A stretch of DNA of 64,000 nt from an uncultured Roseicyclus sp. (lineage in GTDB: Bacteria > Pseudomonadota > Alphaproteobacteria > Rhodobacterales > Rhodobacteraceae). This document shows, piece after piece, positions 1 to 8,261 of this stretch (its first letter is position 1; each line of letters starts with the position of its first letter). Location of the stretch: the NCBI GenBank assembly GCA_947500415.1, contig CANMRT010000002.1:868001-932000 (forward strand). The letters are read 5' to 3'. Made by a program: the position numbers and the translations under genes. Under the pieces are notes generated by a model, which was not told the origin of the DNA, ran no database searches, and worked only from the letters and a program-made list of their open reading frames with translations.

Positions 1-818
1 ATTTCCAGCCGCACTAGATCATTCAAGTAGCCGTCCCAGAAACCCACGATCACACAGACCACACTGACCCAAACGGCCACCGCGATGGCCACTTTCGTGG
101 GGAAACGGCGCAGGATCAGGTAGATGGCAAGGAACTCACCGATACCGACGGAGAACAGCGCCGTCACAGCGCCCCCGATGATCCCAAGGCCCATCAGCAC
201 CCAAATCTCACCGGGTGACACCCAAAGCTTGCGGTCCTTCGCTGCCTGCCTGCGTTGGACCCATGTGAAGATCAGTAGGGTCACACCCAGCGCCAGCGAG
301 AAGAACTTGAACCAGATGATAAGCTGGTCGCCCTCAACCTCAACAAAGGCCTGCGTCAGCAGAAGCGCGGGGATGCCCGTGGCCAATGGCGCGAACGTCA
401 GCGCGGCCAAGGTCTGCGACGAGACCTTTTCATCCCACGCCAGATTGTCTTTCACGAAGATCCCATAGGCCCAGGTCAGCGCCCCGATGGACATACCAAA
501 GCATTGGATAGTGAAGGAAACGGCCACGCTTTCCTCAGGCTTTAAGGTGGCAATGCGCACCAGTTCCGGCGGGATCATTATGCCGCCGTCCTGCAAGGCC
601 GCAAAGACCGGTACGAAAACCACGCCGCCCCCGGTGCCCGTCGCATTGGCGATGATCGCGCCCATGATGCCGACGGGAAAGAAGAACCACAGCCCCATCA
701 TGATCGACAGGTCCAGCGTGCTTTCGCGGAACAGCAGGAAATAAGCTCCCGCCAGAAGGGCAAGATGGATCGGGATCCACGCCTTCACCACAGGCGTCAT
801 GGCGGATTGCACGGCCAT
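1..818 (-). CDS. TauE/SafE family sulfite exporter-type permease (partial, 3' end outside window)
   Basis: Inner-membrane permease of the TauE/SafE (DUF81) family, which moves sulfite, sulfoacetate or other organic anions. The visible 272 residues are a series of hydrophobic helices, with a glycine-rich NATGTGGGVVFVP stretch near residue 55 and GIIGGAVTALFSVGIGEF near 225, the paired-repeat signature of the family. The ATG at 818 overlaps the preceding stop by one base (TGATG), so it is translationally coupled to the 161-aa membrane protein. It is the last visible gene of an operon starting at 7435 with FHA and PP2C genes. The substrate cannot be read from sequence. The C-terminus lies beyond base 1. 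Confidence 0.85.
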   Translation of the reverse strand, partial: MAVQSAMTPVVKAWIPIHLALLAGAYFLLFRESTLDLSIMMGLWFFFPVGIMGAIIANATGTGGGVVFVPVFAALQDGGIMIPPELVRIATLKPEESVAVSFTIQCFGMSIGALTWAYGIFVKDNLAWDEKVSSQTLAALTFAPLATGIPALLLTQAFVEVEGDQLIIWFKFFSLALGVTLLIFTWVQRRQAAKDRKLWVSPGEIWVLMGLGIIGGAVTALFSVGIGEFLAIYLILRRFPTKVAIAVAVWVSVVCVIVGFWDGYLNDLVRLE

Positions 819-1303
819 CAGAGCTTGCCGAACTGGCCGCCCTTGAAGCGCCAGCGGACGAAAATCGCCTGCAAGGGGCCGAGAAGGGCAAAGAACGATG
901 GGATGAAGACACATGTGAAATGCAACAACGCGAGACCGATCGCTGCCGAACTAGAGAAATCAACCAGAGGCGCTGGTTGGCCTTCGACGGAAACCGGCAG
1001 CCAAGGGATCAGACCCGCGCGCGCCAGCGCGAAGACCACGGCGAATTCCACCCAGGAAAAGAAGAACTGATAGGCAAAGGGCCAATCGCGGTCCCACCGC
1101 GTTGTCTGGATGAAAATGTAGATCGGGTCGAGCAGCAGACCCAATCCCGTGATCGTCACCAGAAACAGCAGGAACGGCATCGCGATGTCGTAGTCCCACT
1201 TCCATCCCGCAAGGATGAAGACATAGGCCAAAGTGATCGGTATGCCTATGAAGAGAAACAGGAAAAGGCGGGTTTGCAGCCGTCCGGCGAGGGTGGGGAT
1301 CAT
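818..1303 (-). CDS. small integral membrane protein, unknown function
   Basis: A 161-aa protein with four likely membrane helices (about residues 12-32, 40-62, 85-105 and 120-145) and a basic C-terminal tail. I do not recognise a named family. It sits between the FHA-FAD oxidoreductase (13-bp gap) and the TauE/SafE permease (1-base overlap), so it is probably co-translated with the permease and may be its partner. The ATG follows GGAGAAAG, a good ribosome binding site. Confidence 0.75.
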   Translation of the reverse strand: MIPTLAGRLQTRLFLFLFIGIPITLAYVFILAGWKWDYDIAMPFLLFLVTITGLGLLLDPIYIFIQTTRWDRDWPFAYQFFFSWVEFAVVFALARAGLIPWLPVSVEGQPAPLVDFSSSAAIGLALLHFTCVFIPSFFALLGPLQAIFVRWRFKGGQFGKL

Positions 1304-1316
1304 GGTCTTTCTCCTC

Positions 1317-3326
1317 TCACGGCCGTGCGCCGACCATCCACTTGGTCCAGCCCCCGAAGGACCGGAACGGCCCCAGGTTGCGCACCTTGTGAATGCGTTC
1401 CGTTACAAGATGATCGACGGAGCGCAGGGCCGAATATTGCAGGCCCAGAAAGCTGTCGACGGCCAGATAGGGCCCGCCGGTTGTGATCGTGCCCGCAGCA
1501 TAAACCCGGCCCGCGTTGTTGCGCAGCCCCTCGATCTCGAAATCATTGGTGCAGCGCAGGCCTGTGGCCCCGCCTTGGCTCGGCTTGCCGTCCTTCAAGC
1601 GATAGGCGTGGTTGCGCGGCAAGTGATAGGTATCGAGCATATCGGCCAGGAAGGGCGAACGTCGGATATCTGCAATAAGCCCCGTACAATCAATCAGATA
1701 GTCGGCGTTGAGTGTTTCGATATTGCCCTCGACCGTATCAATCGACACTTGCACGCCGTCCGGTTGCTCTGGCCCGGGTGAGGGCAGCGGCTGAAGCTCC
1801 GAGATGTTGCCATAGACGGGCCTGTACCACCCCTCCTCCGCGCCGCGCTCAGCAATAGCGATCCAGTCTGAGCGTTCGGCGGTCGTTGTCCCGCCCAGCT
1901 GACCCAGCATGATGCCGCGATCCTCGTCACTGGCGCGTTCATATTCCACCCGAAGATCGCCACCCCAGCAGGATTTCGGCCAATTAAACGGTTGAATTTC
2001 CACATTGTTGCGGACCAGCCTGCGGGCCTTGCGGAACACGGCACCCTCACGGGGGCCAATTGGCGTGCGCATCGAATGCAGGATGCGGATGTCGGGGTTC
2101 TTGTTCCGCGCCTCGTAGAGCCGCTGGATGATCCGGCTTGCCACAATCCCCCTGCCCCGCACCACAACTTGCACCGGACCACCGCGCCGCTCGGCTTCCG
2201 CATACATCTGGTCGTGGGGCTCATAGGCGTTGGCAACCTGCGCTCGGCTGTCGGGGTGATTGGTGATAAACGTCTGGAAATCATCGACAAATCGTGTCGC
2301 CGGATAGCCCGTAGATAGATGCACCACGTCCGCAATCAGGTAGCGATTGCGCGCTTCACCCTGCGCCTCACCGCCCCAAAGCTTGTAGGCCACCGCATAG
2401 CGCCCGTCCGATGTTTTGCGCAGCCCCAACACCTGCGCCTTGACCAGCATGTCCGACCAGCCGATGCGTTTGGCCTCCACATCGAGGCTGTCGAAAACAT
2501 CGCCTGCGCGGGGCGTGTAGGATTCCGACAGAGTAGGCTCGCCAAACACCTGAAAGATGCCTTTCACGCCGATGCCTTTGCCAACCTCGCGCATCGCATA
2601 GCCGGGGAAGCCCCAGATATTGTCAGGCCGCGATAAAGCGTTGGAGCGCAGGCGTTCGTGATCAGGGATCTGCGAATTCTTGCAGTAACGCTGGTAGGTC
2701 CGGTAGCAGACCTCTTCCGTCCCTATCGCCCTGATATCGCTCGCGGAAATCCCGTAGCAGCGAAGGTGATCGACCCAGACGAAACTGCCAAGTCCCCCGC
2801 CCACCGCGCAGAATTTGACCTCTTCGACCGGATGACCGGACGCCCGCAACGCCTCAATGCCCACGGTGTCCTTTCCGGCAAATTCCATCTCCGGGAACGT
2901 GCGGCGCGACGGCGGTGGCGCATCATCGTCGGTAATGACCAACCGGCTAACGAGGGAGGCATCAACTTCAACCCCTGCAATCCGCGTCGCACTCGCCGCA
3001 CTTTTCGCCGGGGCCAACAATTCCAGCAACCAACCGGGGATGGAGATCTGATCGCCAACTTCCAGCACCTGCTCATCCACCCGGGTGCCATTCACGTATG
3101 TGCCGTTGGTGGAGCCCTCGTCGCGGACGCGCACGTCCTCAGCGGTCAACACTATAGACATATGTTGGCGGCTTACGGCATCGCCGGTCAGCGGCACATC
3201 CGCCTCATCGGTTTTCCCCACCAGAAACGCGCCGGGTTCTTCGCACAACAGAATGCGTGACGACCCCATGGTGTTGCCATCTATGCCAATCTGGCGGACG
3301 CGAAAGCGGACAGGAAATGTAATCAT
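1317..3326 (-). CDS. FHA domain fused to FAD/NAD(P)-binding oxidoreductase
   Basis: A 669-aa two-part protein. Residues about 20-100 form a forkhead-associated domain: the core SRQH (52-55) and STNGTYVNG (72-80) are the phosphothreonine-binding signature. After a linker, residue 170 onward resembles a flavin monooxygenase or dinucleotide oxidoreductase, with a first Rossmann glycine motif GGGLGS (176-181), a second nucleotide-binding motif VRGRGIVAS (389-397), DCTG near 550 and a late AAGTITTGG segment like the final FAD-contact strand. The substrate is unknown. FHA fused to a flavoenzyme is unusual and suggests recruitment to a phosphorylated partner. It lies 9 bp downstream of the FHA/zinc-ribbon gene and upstream of a TauE/SafE permease. 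TAAGG precedes the ATG. Domain calls rest on motifs only. Confidence 0.8.
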   Translation of the reverse strand: MITFPVRFRVRQIGIDGNTMGSSRILLCEEPGAFLVGKTDEADVPLTGDAVSRQHMSIVLTAEDVRVRDEGSTNGTYVNGTRVDEQVLEVGDQISIPGWLLELLAPAKSAASATRIAGVEVDASLVSRLVITDDDAPPPSRRTFPEMEFAGKDTVGIEALRASGHPVEEVKFCAVGGGLGSFVWVDHLRCYGISASDIRAIGTEEVCYRTYQRYCKNSQIPDHERLRSNALSRPDNIWGFPGYAMREVGKGIGVKGIFQVFGEPTLSESYTPRAGDVFDSLDVEAKRIGWSDMLVKAQVLGLRKTSDGRYAVAYKLWGGEAQGEARNRYLIADVVHLSTGYPATRFVDDFQTFITNHPDSRAQVANAYEPHDQMYAEAERRGGPVQVVVRGRGIVASRIIQRLYEARNKNPDIRILHSMRTPIGPREGAVFRKARRLVRNNVEIQPFNWPKSCWGGDLRVEYERASDEDRGIMLGQLGGTTTAERSDWIAIAERGAEEGWYRPVYGNISELQPLPSPGPEQPDGVQVSIDTVEGNIETLNADYLIDCTGLIADIRRSPFLADMLDTYHLPRNHAYRLKDGKPSQGGATGLRCTNDFEIEGLRNNAGRVYAAGTITTGGPYLAVDSFLGLQYSALRSVDHLVTERIHKVRNLGPFRSFGGWTKWMVGARP

Positions 3327-3335
3327 CTCAAAACC

Positions 3336-4199
3336 TTAAGAGTGCACCCAGTAAGAGGTTCCATCCCCCAGACGCTGCCCGCAATAGCGGCAGTTCTCGC
3401 CCGGCAGATAGGGGTTCAATTGGCGGCATTCCGCGTTGGTGCAGCTTAGCCCTTTGCCCTCTTCCGCGGACATGATCCGCAAAAGCTGACCTCGAATATC
3501 CAAGGTGGCCAGGTGGTCCATCGGCACCGCCTCTCCGGCATCCAGCATCCTGCGGTTGTGGCTGACCTCATCGCTCATCCCGCATATCGCCTCGACCCCA
3601 CCTGCGCCGTCAGGGCCGATCATCACCAGCACCTGCGCGCCCTCGCCACGAGCGTCTTCAAGCGCCTGTGCCGCACGCCCCTTGCGACGCCGCATCAGCA
3701 CTTCTGACCCGCTGGCGACCAGCGCAATCGACACGCCATCCAGATCCAGCGCCTTCAACCGCCCGGTGGACGAGCTGTCATAAACCAGATGCAGCGGCTG
3801 CCCGATGGCATCAACCTGCGCCTCTTTCGGTGAACAAACGGTCACGCGCAGACCCACCGTCTCAAACGCACGCATCGCACCGGCGGCCATGCGCACAGTA
3901 CCACCCCGCCCGATGGGCACGGGGGGCGAGCCTTCCTGCCCGATCTGGGCCACACCGTTGGAGGACAAATCCGTTACCACAAGTCCGCCGTCACCCGACG
4001 GTGTGATCGTCAGATGCTGGCGCGAAAGCGTGCCGTAACCCTCGCCGAAATGCACCACGCGACCGTCACCGGCACTGATCCGCCCAACATTGTCCGCGCC
4101 GAACCGCCCGATCTCAATCGGCAGGCGCAGCGTTTCCGTGGCCAGCAGAACCGAGCCCCCGGTCACTTCGCGGATTGAAAGCTCCACATCGTCGCTCAT
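3336..4199 (-). CDS. FHA domain protein with C-terminal zinc ribbon
   Basis: A 287-aa cytosolic protein. Residues about 25-110 carry an FHA fold with LSRQH and a DLSSNG turn. A central part (about 125-245) has no family I recognise. The C-terminus holds four cysteines in a zinc-ribbon pattern (C253, C258, C270, C273; CxxxxC then CRYC). It probably reads phosphothreonine in a partner and uses the ribbon for protein contacts. It is in the operon between the membrane PP2C (45-bp gap) and the FHA-FAD oxidoreductase (9-bp gap). No strong ribosome binding site is seen before the ATG. Confidence 0.8.
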   Translation of the reverse strand: MSDDVELSIREVTGGSVLLATETLRLPIEIGRFGADNVGRISAGDGRVVHFGEGYGTLSRQHLTITPSGDGGLVVTDLSSNGVAQIGQEGSPPVPIGRGGTVRMAAGAMRAFETVGLRVTVCSPKEAQVDAIGQPLHLVYDSSSTGRLKALDLDGVSIALVASGSEVLMRRRKGRAAQALEDARGEGAQVLVMIGPDGAGGVEAICGMSDEVSHNRRMLDAGEAVPMDHLATLDIRGQLLRIMSAEEGKGLSCTNAECRQLNPYLPGENCRYCGQRLGDGTSYWVHS

Positions 4200-4244
4200 C
4201 TTGGTGTTGGTCCCCGTTGTCTTCGGTGTCTTGTTTTGGTCGTG

Positions 4245-6791
4245 TTACCGGCGGCGCTGCAGAACGGTCACCGTTCCGTCCGGCTGCCGGATGATGGCAA
4301 AGCATTGCTGTGCTTGGCAAATCCTTTGAATGTTACCCGTAAACGGCGGCAACATGGGTGTGATTGTTGCACCATTCGCCGCCCCGCCCTGAGGGTTGAA
4401 GGGCGGTTGAAGTATCTGCGGTGCCGATGGTTCGCGTGGTGCCATCTGCGTCTCACGCTCACCTTCGCCGATATCGTTGATCGCTGGATCAAAGATCAAG
4501 GGCGGGCGCGCCGGAGTTTGCGGCTGCTGCGGTTGAACCTGGGGTTGCAATGGAACCAAGGGTTGGGGCTGTTGTGGCACGGGCTGCGGTTGCGGCGTCG
4601 CAACTACTTCGCCTTCTGCATTTGGCGCGCTGAGCCCTTCGCGCAACGGCCCGATACCTGGCACTGCTGATGCTGCCCCACCCTGTTCCGGTGCAGGCGT
4701 CGGAGTTGGGGTTGTCACGGCAGGGGCCGGTCCGGGGGTTTGCGTCGGCGCTGGCGTAGCAGCGGGCGCTGGCGTTGGTGTTGGAGTAGGGACGGGCGTA
4801 GGCGTTGGGGCTGGTGTGGGCGTCGGAACAGGTGCTGGAGTAAGTGCCGGCGCCGGAGCAGGCGCTGGTGCGGGGGCAGGTGTTGGTGTTGGCTCAGGCG
4901 TAGGTTCAATGGCCCCTGCTGCTCCTCCATCTCCCGCAGTTTGGGCGTCGTCAGCGCTGGGTGCTCCAGAGGAGCTTGGCACCGCGGCACCCCCAAGCGC
5001 GCCGCTTTCGATCAGGTCAGTGGCGCTACCAACACCGGGCGTTGGGGATTGCGTCGCATCGGGTGCCTCGGTGACGTCCGGGGCCGTATCTGCCCCATCG
5101 CCGACAACCGCTTCCGCTTCGCTTTCAGCACCAGCATCAGGCGTTTCGCCCTCAAGGCTCGCGCCGCTTTGCGCTTCCGTATCGGTTTCACGATCCGGGG
5201 TTTCGTCTTCCAGCGCGCTCGGCGTGGTCGCATCACCGCTGCGCGTCGGATCAGGCGTGTCAGCGGCCTCATCCGCTGCGCCTTCATCCTCTATGGGCGT
5301 CTCTTCCGCACCACCCGTGTCGGGGTTGGCAGCATCCTCTGCAGCCGGCTCAACGGGTTCATCCGGCTCCGCCTCAATCGGTGCTGTCTCAGGGGCGCCC
5401 GCCTCTTCCTGCGCAGGCAATTCATGAACGGCTTCGGCTGCATCCGCTTCCGGCTCTGGCGTTTCGGCCGCCTCATCGGGTGCAGCCTCTTCCACAGCCT
5501 CCGCGCCATCATCGGTGGCGACCGGGGCCTCCACAGGCTCTTCAACCGGGTCTTCCGCGACCGCAGGCGCTTCCGGCTCTGTAATTTCTGGGTCTTGTGA
5601 CGGCGTCTCTGGCGCGTTCTCAACAACCGGATCCTCTTCCGTCTCCACAACTTGCGTTTCATCCGAGGCGACCACGCCTTCCGCTTCAGCCTGTGGTGGG
5701 CTGGCGGTCAGGTCCGTGTCGTCTTGCGTGCTCGGCAGGCCGAAAATCAGCCCAAGCCCCAGTGCCGCCCCGCCGAGAAGGGCCGCAGGCACCAGGATAT
5801 TCCGTTTTCGCTCCGGCGGGTCGGGGTCAGGCGCGGCAGATGGCGTCGCACTGGCCGCAGCACTCGCCGTGGCCGTACCACCAGCAGCAGCAGCAGCCGC
5901 CGCAGTCGCACCGCCAACAACGGCGCGCTCTCCGTCGGACGTGGCTGTGCCAGCGGCAACGCCACCACCACCACCGCCCATACCGTCGGTCAATTGCAGA
6001 ACGAGAATGGCGGTATTGTCCTGCGCCGGGTCATCAAGCTTGTGAAGCGCACCCATCAACGCATCTGCGATCTTGCGGCTGGAGGCCGCGGCAGGCAGCC
6101 CCTCCAGCACCCTCACAATCTCGGCCTCGTCCAGATATTGCAGCCCGTCTGAGGCCTGGATCAGCACATCGCCGGGGTCCAGAACCGTGGCCGTTTCCGG
6201 CACATCCATCGACTTAACGGAACGGCCCATCAAAACGGACGTCAGCGCATTGCGGTCGGGGTGATTGGCGGCCTCTTCCTCGGTGATTTCACCCGATTTC
6301 GCCATCTGATCGATGACCGGCGCCATGGAATGATCTTCGTTCAATTGGCGCAATTTGCCCTCGCGCCAAAGGTAAAGCGGGCTGTCCCCAACGGAGGCCC
6401 AATAGAGGCGATCCTCGAACAGAACCGTCGCAAGGAACGTCGCCCCCATGCCTTGCAAACGCCGGTCATCCGCGCCGCGATCCTTAAGCACATCATTGGC
6501 GGTCTCAATGGCAGAGGTCAGCTCGGACTTGAGGTTTTTCTCAAGCGTCGCCCCATCATGCATTAGGAATTTGAGGTGGCTGACGGCATCGATCACGACA
6601 AGTCGGCTTGCCAGATCACCGGCGGCGTGACCGCCCATTCCGTCAGCCAAAACCGCGAAACCGCGATCCATGCCGCCATGGAAATCTGCCAGAAGCGTGT
6701 CTTCTTGATAGGGACGCTTGCCCTGCCAGAGAGCGGTGGCAACATCATAGCCGATCATCGCCGCCCCGCCCGATCCCTGCGCGGCGCTCAT
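4245..6791 (-). CDS. membrane-anchored PP2C-type Ser/Thr protein phosphatase with long Pro/Ala/Glu-rich tail
   Basis: An 848-aa protein. Residues about 12-268 are a PP2C (PPM) phosphatase: QED early in the domain, DGMGGHAAGD (metal-binding Asp), EDHSMA, ASDGLQ and a closing DNT. A Gly/Ala linker leads to one hydrophobic helix (about 332-352, after ERKRN). Then come about 250 residues rich in Glu, Ala and Pro, and a PTP/PAP-repeat stretch. The end carries two cysteines in QAQQC and a basic QRRR tail. Likely topology is catalytic domain in the cytosol with the tail in the periplasm, perhaps crossing the cell wall. The ATG at 6791 makes an ATGA overlap with the upstream FHA stop; an ATG 12 bases further upstream is possible. 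The catalytic domain is paralogous to the phosphatase at 37429-38316. Confidence 0.88.
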   Translation of the reverse strand: MSAAQGSGGAAMIGYDVATALWQGKRPYQEDTLLADFHGGMDRGFAVLADGMGGHAAGDLASRLVVIDAVSHLKFLMHDGATLEKNLKSELTSAIETANDVLKDRGADDRRLQGMGATFLATVLFEDRLYWASVGDSPLYLWREGKLRQLNEDHSMAPVIDQMAKSGEITEEEAANHPDRNALTSVLMGRSVKSMDVPETATVLDPGDVLIQASDGLQYLDEAEIVRVLEGLPAAASSRKIADALMGALHKLDDPAQDNTAILVLQLTDGMGGGGGGVAAGTATSDGERAVVGGATAAAAAAAGGTATASAAASATPSAAPDPDPPERKRNILVPAALLGGAALGLGLIFGLPSTQDDTDLTASPPQAEAEGVVASDETQVVETEEDPVVENAPETPSQDPEITEPEAPAVAEDPVEEPVEAPVATDDGAEAVEEAAPDEAAETPEPEADAAEAVHELPAQEEAGAPETAPIEAEPDEPVEPAAEDAANPDTGGAEETPIEDEGAADEAADTPDPTRSGDATTPSALEDETPDRETDTEAQSGASLEGETPDAGAESEAEAVVGDGADTAPDVTEAPDATQSPTPGVGSATDLIESGALGGAAVPSSSGAPSADDAQTAGDGGAAGAIEPTPEPTPTPAPAPAPAPAPALTPAPVPTPTPAPTPTPVPTPTPTPAPAATPAPTQTPGPAPAVTTPTPTPAPEQGGAASAVPGIGPLREGLSAPNAEGEVVATPQPQPVPQQPQPLVPLQPQVQPQQPQTPARPPLIFDPAINDIGEGERETQMAPREPSAPQILQPPFNPQGGAANGATITPMLPPFTGNIQRICQAQQCFAIIRQPDGTVTVLQRRR
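4690..4920. repeat. low-complexity Pro/Thr/Ala codon repeat inside the PP2C gene
   Basis: About 230 bases of imperfect 6- and 12-base repeats (GGCGTTGG / GCTGGTG on the plus strand) encode a PTPAP-type tail of the membrane phosphatase. Such tracts change length easily by slippage. A short CAG/GCA run encoding poly-Ala lies in the same gene near 5881-5910. Confidence 0.8.
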
Positions 6792-7435
6792 GCGTTGGCC
6801 CAATCGAAATCGGGGCCACAGAGGGCCACAAACCGCAGACTGGTGTCGCCGATACGGATCACATCGCCATGATCCAGCGTCTCGGCGGTCAAGACCGGCG
6901 CATCATTGCGGCGCACGATGTTGGTTTTGCCGCCGTGGCTCAGGTGAAACAGCCGCGTTTCACTGTCATAGGTGACGAAGGCGTGGGCATCCTGGCTGAT
7001 CGTGTCGTCGCCGAAATCGACCTGGGCCGCGTTATCCGGCCCGCGTCCCACCGCGTTCATGCCTGCCGTTAGTTGAACAGAAGCGCCCCGGCCCGGACCT
7101 GCCGTGACAACCAACCACCCGACAACCGGGACGACATCCGACATATCCATCGTGCCGTCCATCGCAGGCTCGGCCTTGGCCGCGTCATTTCCAAGCCCGT
7201 GAATACGTGTCTTTGGACGCGCGTGGCCCGAAGCATCCCGGCCCTGCTGTTGGGCAGGCATCGGGGCGTCAGCCTCAGCGTCTTCGACAATACGTGTCGC
7301 GGCACCGCCAGCAGGGGCCGCGGGCCCGCCCACAGGGCGTGTTACGCTGGAGTTCGCACCGGGCGGCGGCGGAGGGCTCGCAGACGGCAAGCCGCCATCA
7401 AGCTCATCATCGGTGAGGATGGGTTTCTTGGCCAT
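6788..7435 (-). CDS. FHA domain protein, first gene of FHA/PP2C operon
   Basis: A 215-aa protein with a disordered N-terminal half rich in Pro, Ala and Gly and a C-terminal FHA domain (about 112-212): GRGASVQL, VGRG, DFGDDTISQDAHA, VRRNDAPVL, HGDVIRIG and a closing CGPDFDW. The domain matches, block for block, the FHA protein at 36729-37436. The ATG at 7435 has GAAAGGA seven bases upstream; another ATG at 7441 has no usable spacing. Its stop overlaps the phosphatase start (ATGA), so reader and phosphatase are coupled. The 256 bp upstream of it should hold the operon promoter. Confidence 0.85.
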   Translation of the reverse strand: MAKKPILTDDELDGGLPSASPPPPPGANSSVTRPVGGPAAPAGGAATRIVEDAEADAPMPAQQQGRDASGHARPKTRIHGLGNDAAKAEPAMDGTMDMSDVVPVVGWLVVTAGPGRGASVQLTAGMNAVGRGPDNAAQVDFGDDTISQDAHAFVTYDSETRLFHLSHGGKTNIVRRNDAPVLTAETLDHGDVIRIGDTSLRFVALCGPDFDWANA

Positions 7436-7691
7436 GTTCATCCTTTCAAAGGGCGCGCAGGCTGCGGTTTCACTCGCGCAGGCACCCTGGCTCGTTTCGT
7501 CAGTGTCCTCCAAAGGGGCGAGCTTCGGGGAACGCATGCCAATTGGTAACACACTCGGGCCAAACGTGAAGGAATTTGGCGGCGGGCGCGAGTGGCGGAA
7601 ATCCATGCCGCAAAGCGGGACAAGATCACGGGGCCGTGTGGGCCGTTTCAACCGCGCCTCCAGCCTTCGGTCGTCCTCGCAGCGGTACCGC

Positions 7692-8261
7692 TTAGTCGTT
7701 GTCCGACAGCCCCGCGCCTGCCCCTTTGGCACGGCTTTCCTCGGTCGCGGGCGCATAGGTGCGTGCGGCAAAGACTGTGAGCGTGGCGAAGGCCTCTTGA
7801 GAGACTTGCGCGCGGGTCTGGCGCATGAAAGCCGCAGGACTTGCGCAGTCCGTTATGATGAGGGGGGCCAGTGTCGTGGGAAGCGGGGAGCCCGCCATTG
7901 CTCCGTCCACACCGATCGAAATCACACCCTCGCCCGCCCGCAATGACAATCCGCGTCCTGCGCCACACAGACCTACCAGAAACGGCGCCACCATCAGCGG
8001 GCACACCACCGGCCCGATTTCACCCTCCAGCACAGCACCCGAATCCGACAAAGCCACCCCAAGCGCCAACGGACACCGGGCGTCTGTCCCATCCGTCGCC
8101 TGCAATAACGCAGCTAAGGCCCCGGCCCCGTCATATCCGCGCTCAATCAGGAACCGTGTCGCGAAAGCCGCCTCTTCCGCCAAGCCAAATGGCCGCCCCG
8201 CGCCCCGCGCCGCCTTCAGGGACAGCGCCTGCACTTCCCCCAACGACAGGTCCAGGGTCAT
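7692..8261 (-). CDS. DUF3726 family protein
   Basis: A 189-aa protein, Ala/Gly-rich with no membrane segment, resembling DUF3726 proteins found in Rhodobacterales next to betaine and dimethylglycine catabolic genes. No catalytic motif is evident and the function is unknown. The start at 8261 makes an ATGA overlap with the preceding 556-aa gene. It is the last gene of the minus-strand catabolic cluster; the FHA operon begins 256 bp further on. Confidence 0.75.
   Translation of the reverse strand: MTLDLSLGEVQALSLKAARGAGRPFGLAEEAAFATRFLIERGYDGAGALAALLQATDGTDARCPLALGVALSDSGAVLEGEIGPVVCPLMVAPFLVGLCGAGRGLSLRAGEGVISIGVDGAMAGSPLPTTLAPLIITDCASPAAFMRQTRAQVSQEAFATLTVFAARTYAPATEESRAKGAGAGLSDND

Noticed and set aside
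4740-5600. Long open frames on the plus strand opposite the PP2C gene tail
   Set aside because: They are antisense to the Pro/Ala/Glu-rich codon repeat. Their Arg/Trp- or Ser/Ala-rich products are artefacts of low-complexity GC-rich DNA, and the minus-strand gene is clearly coding.
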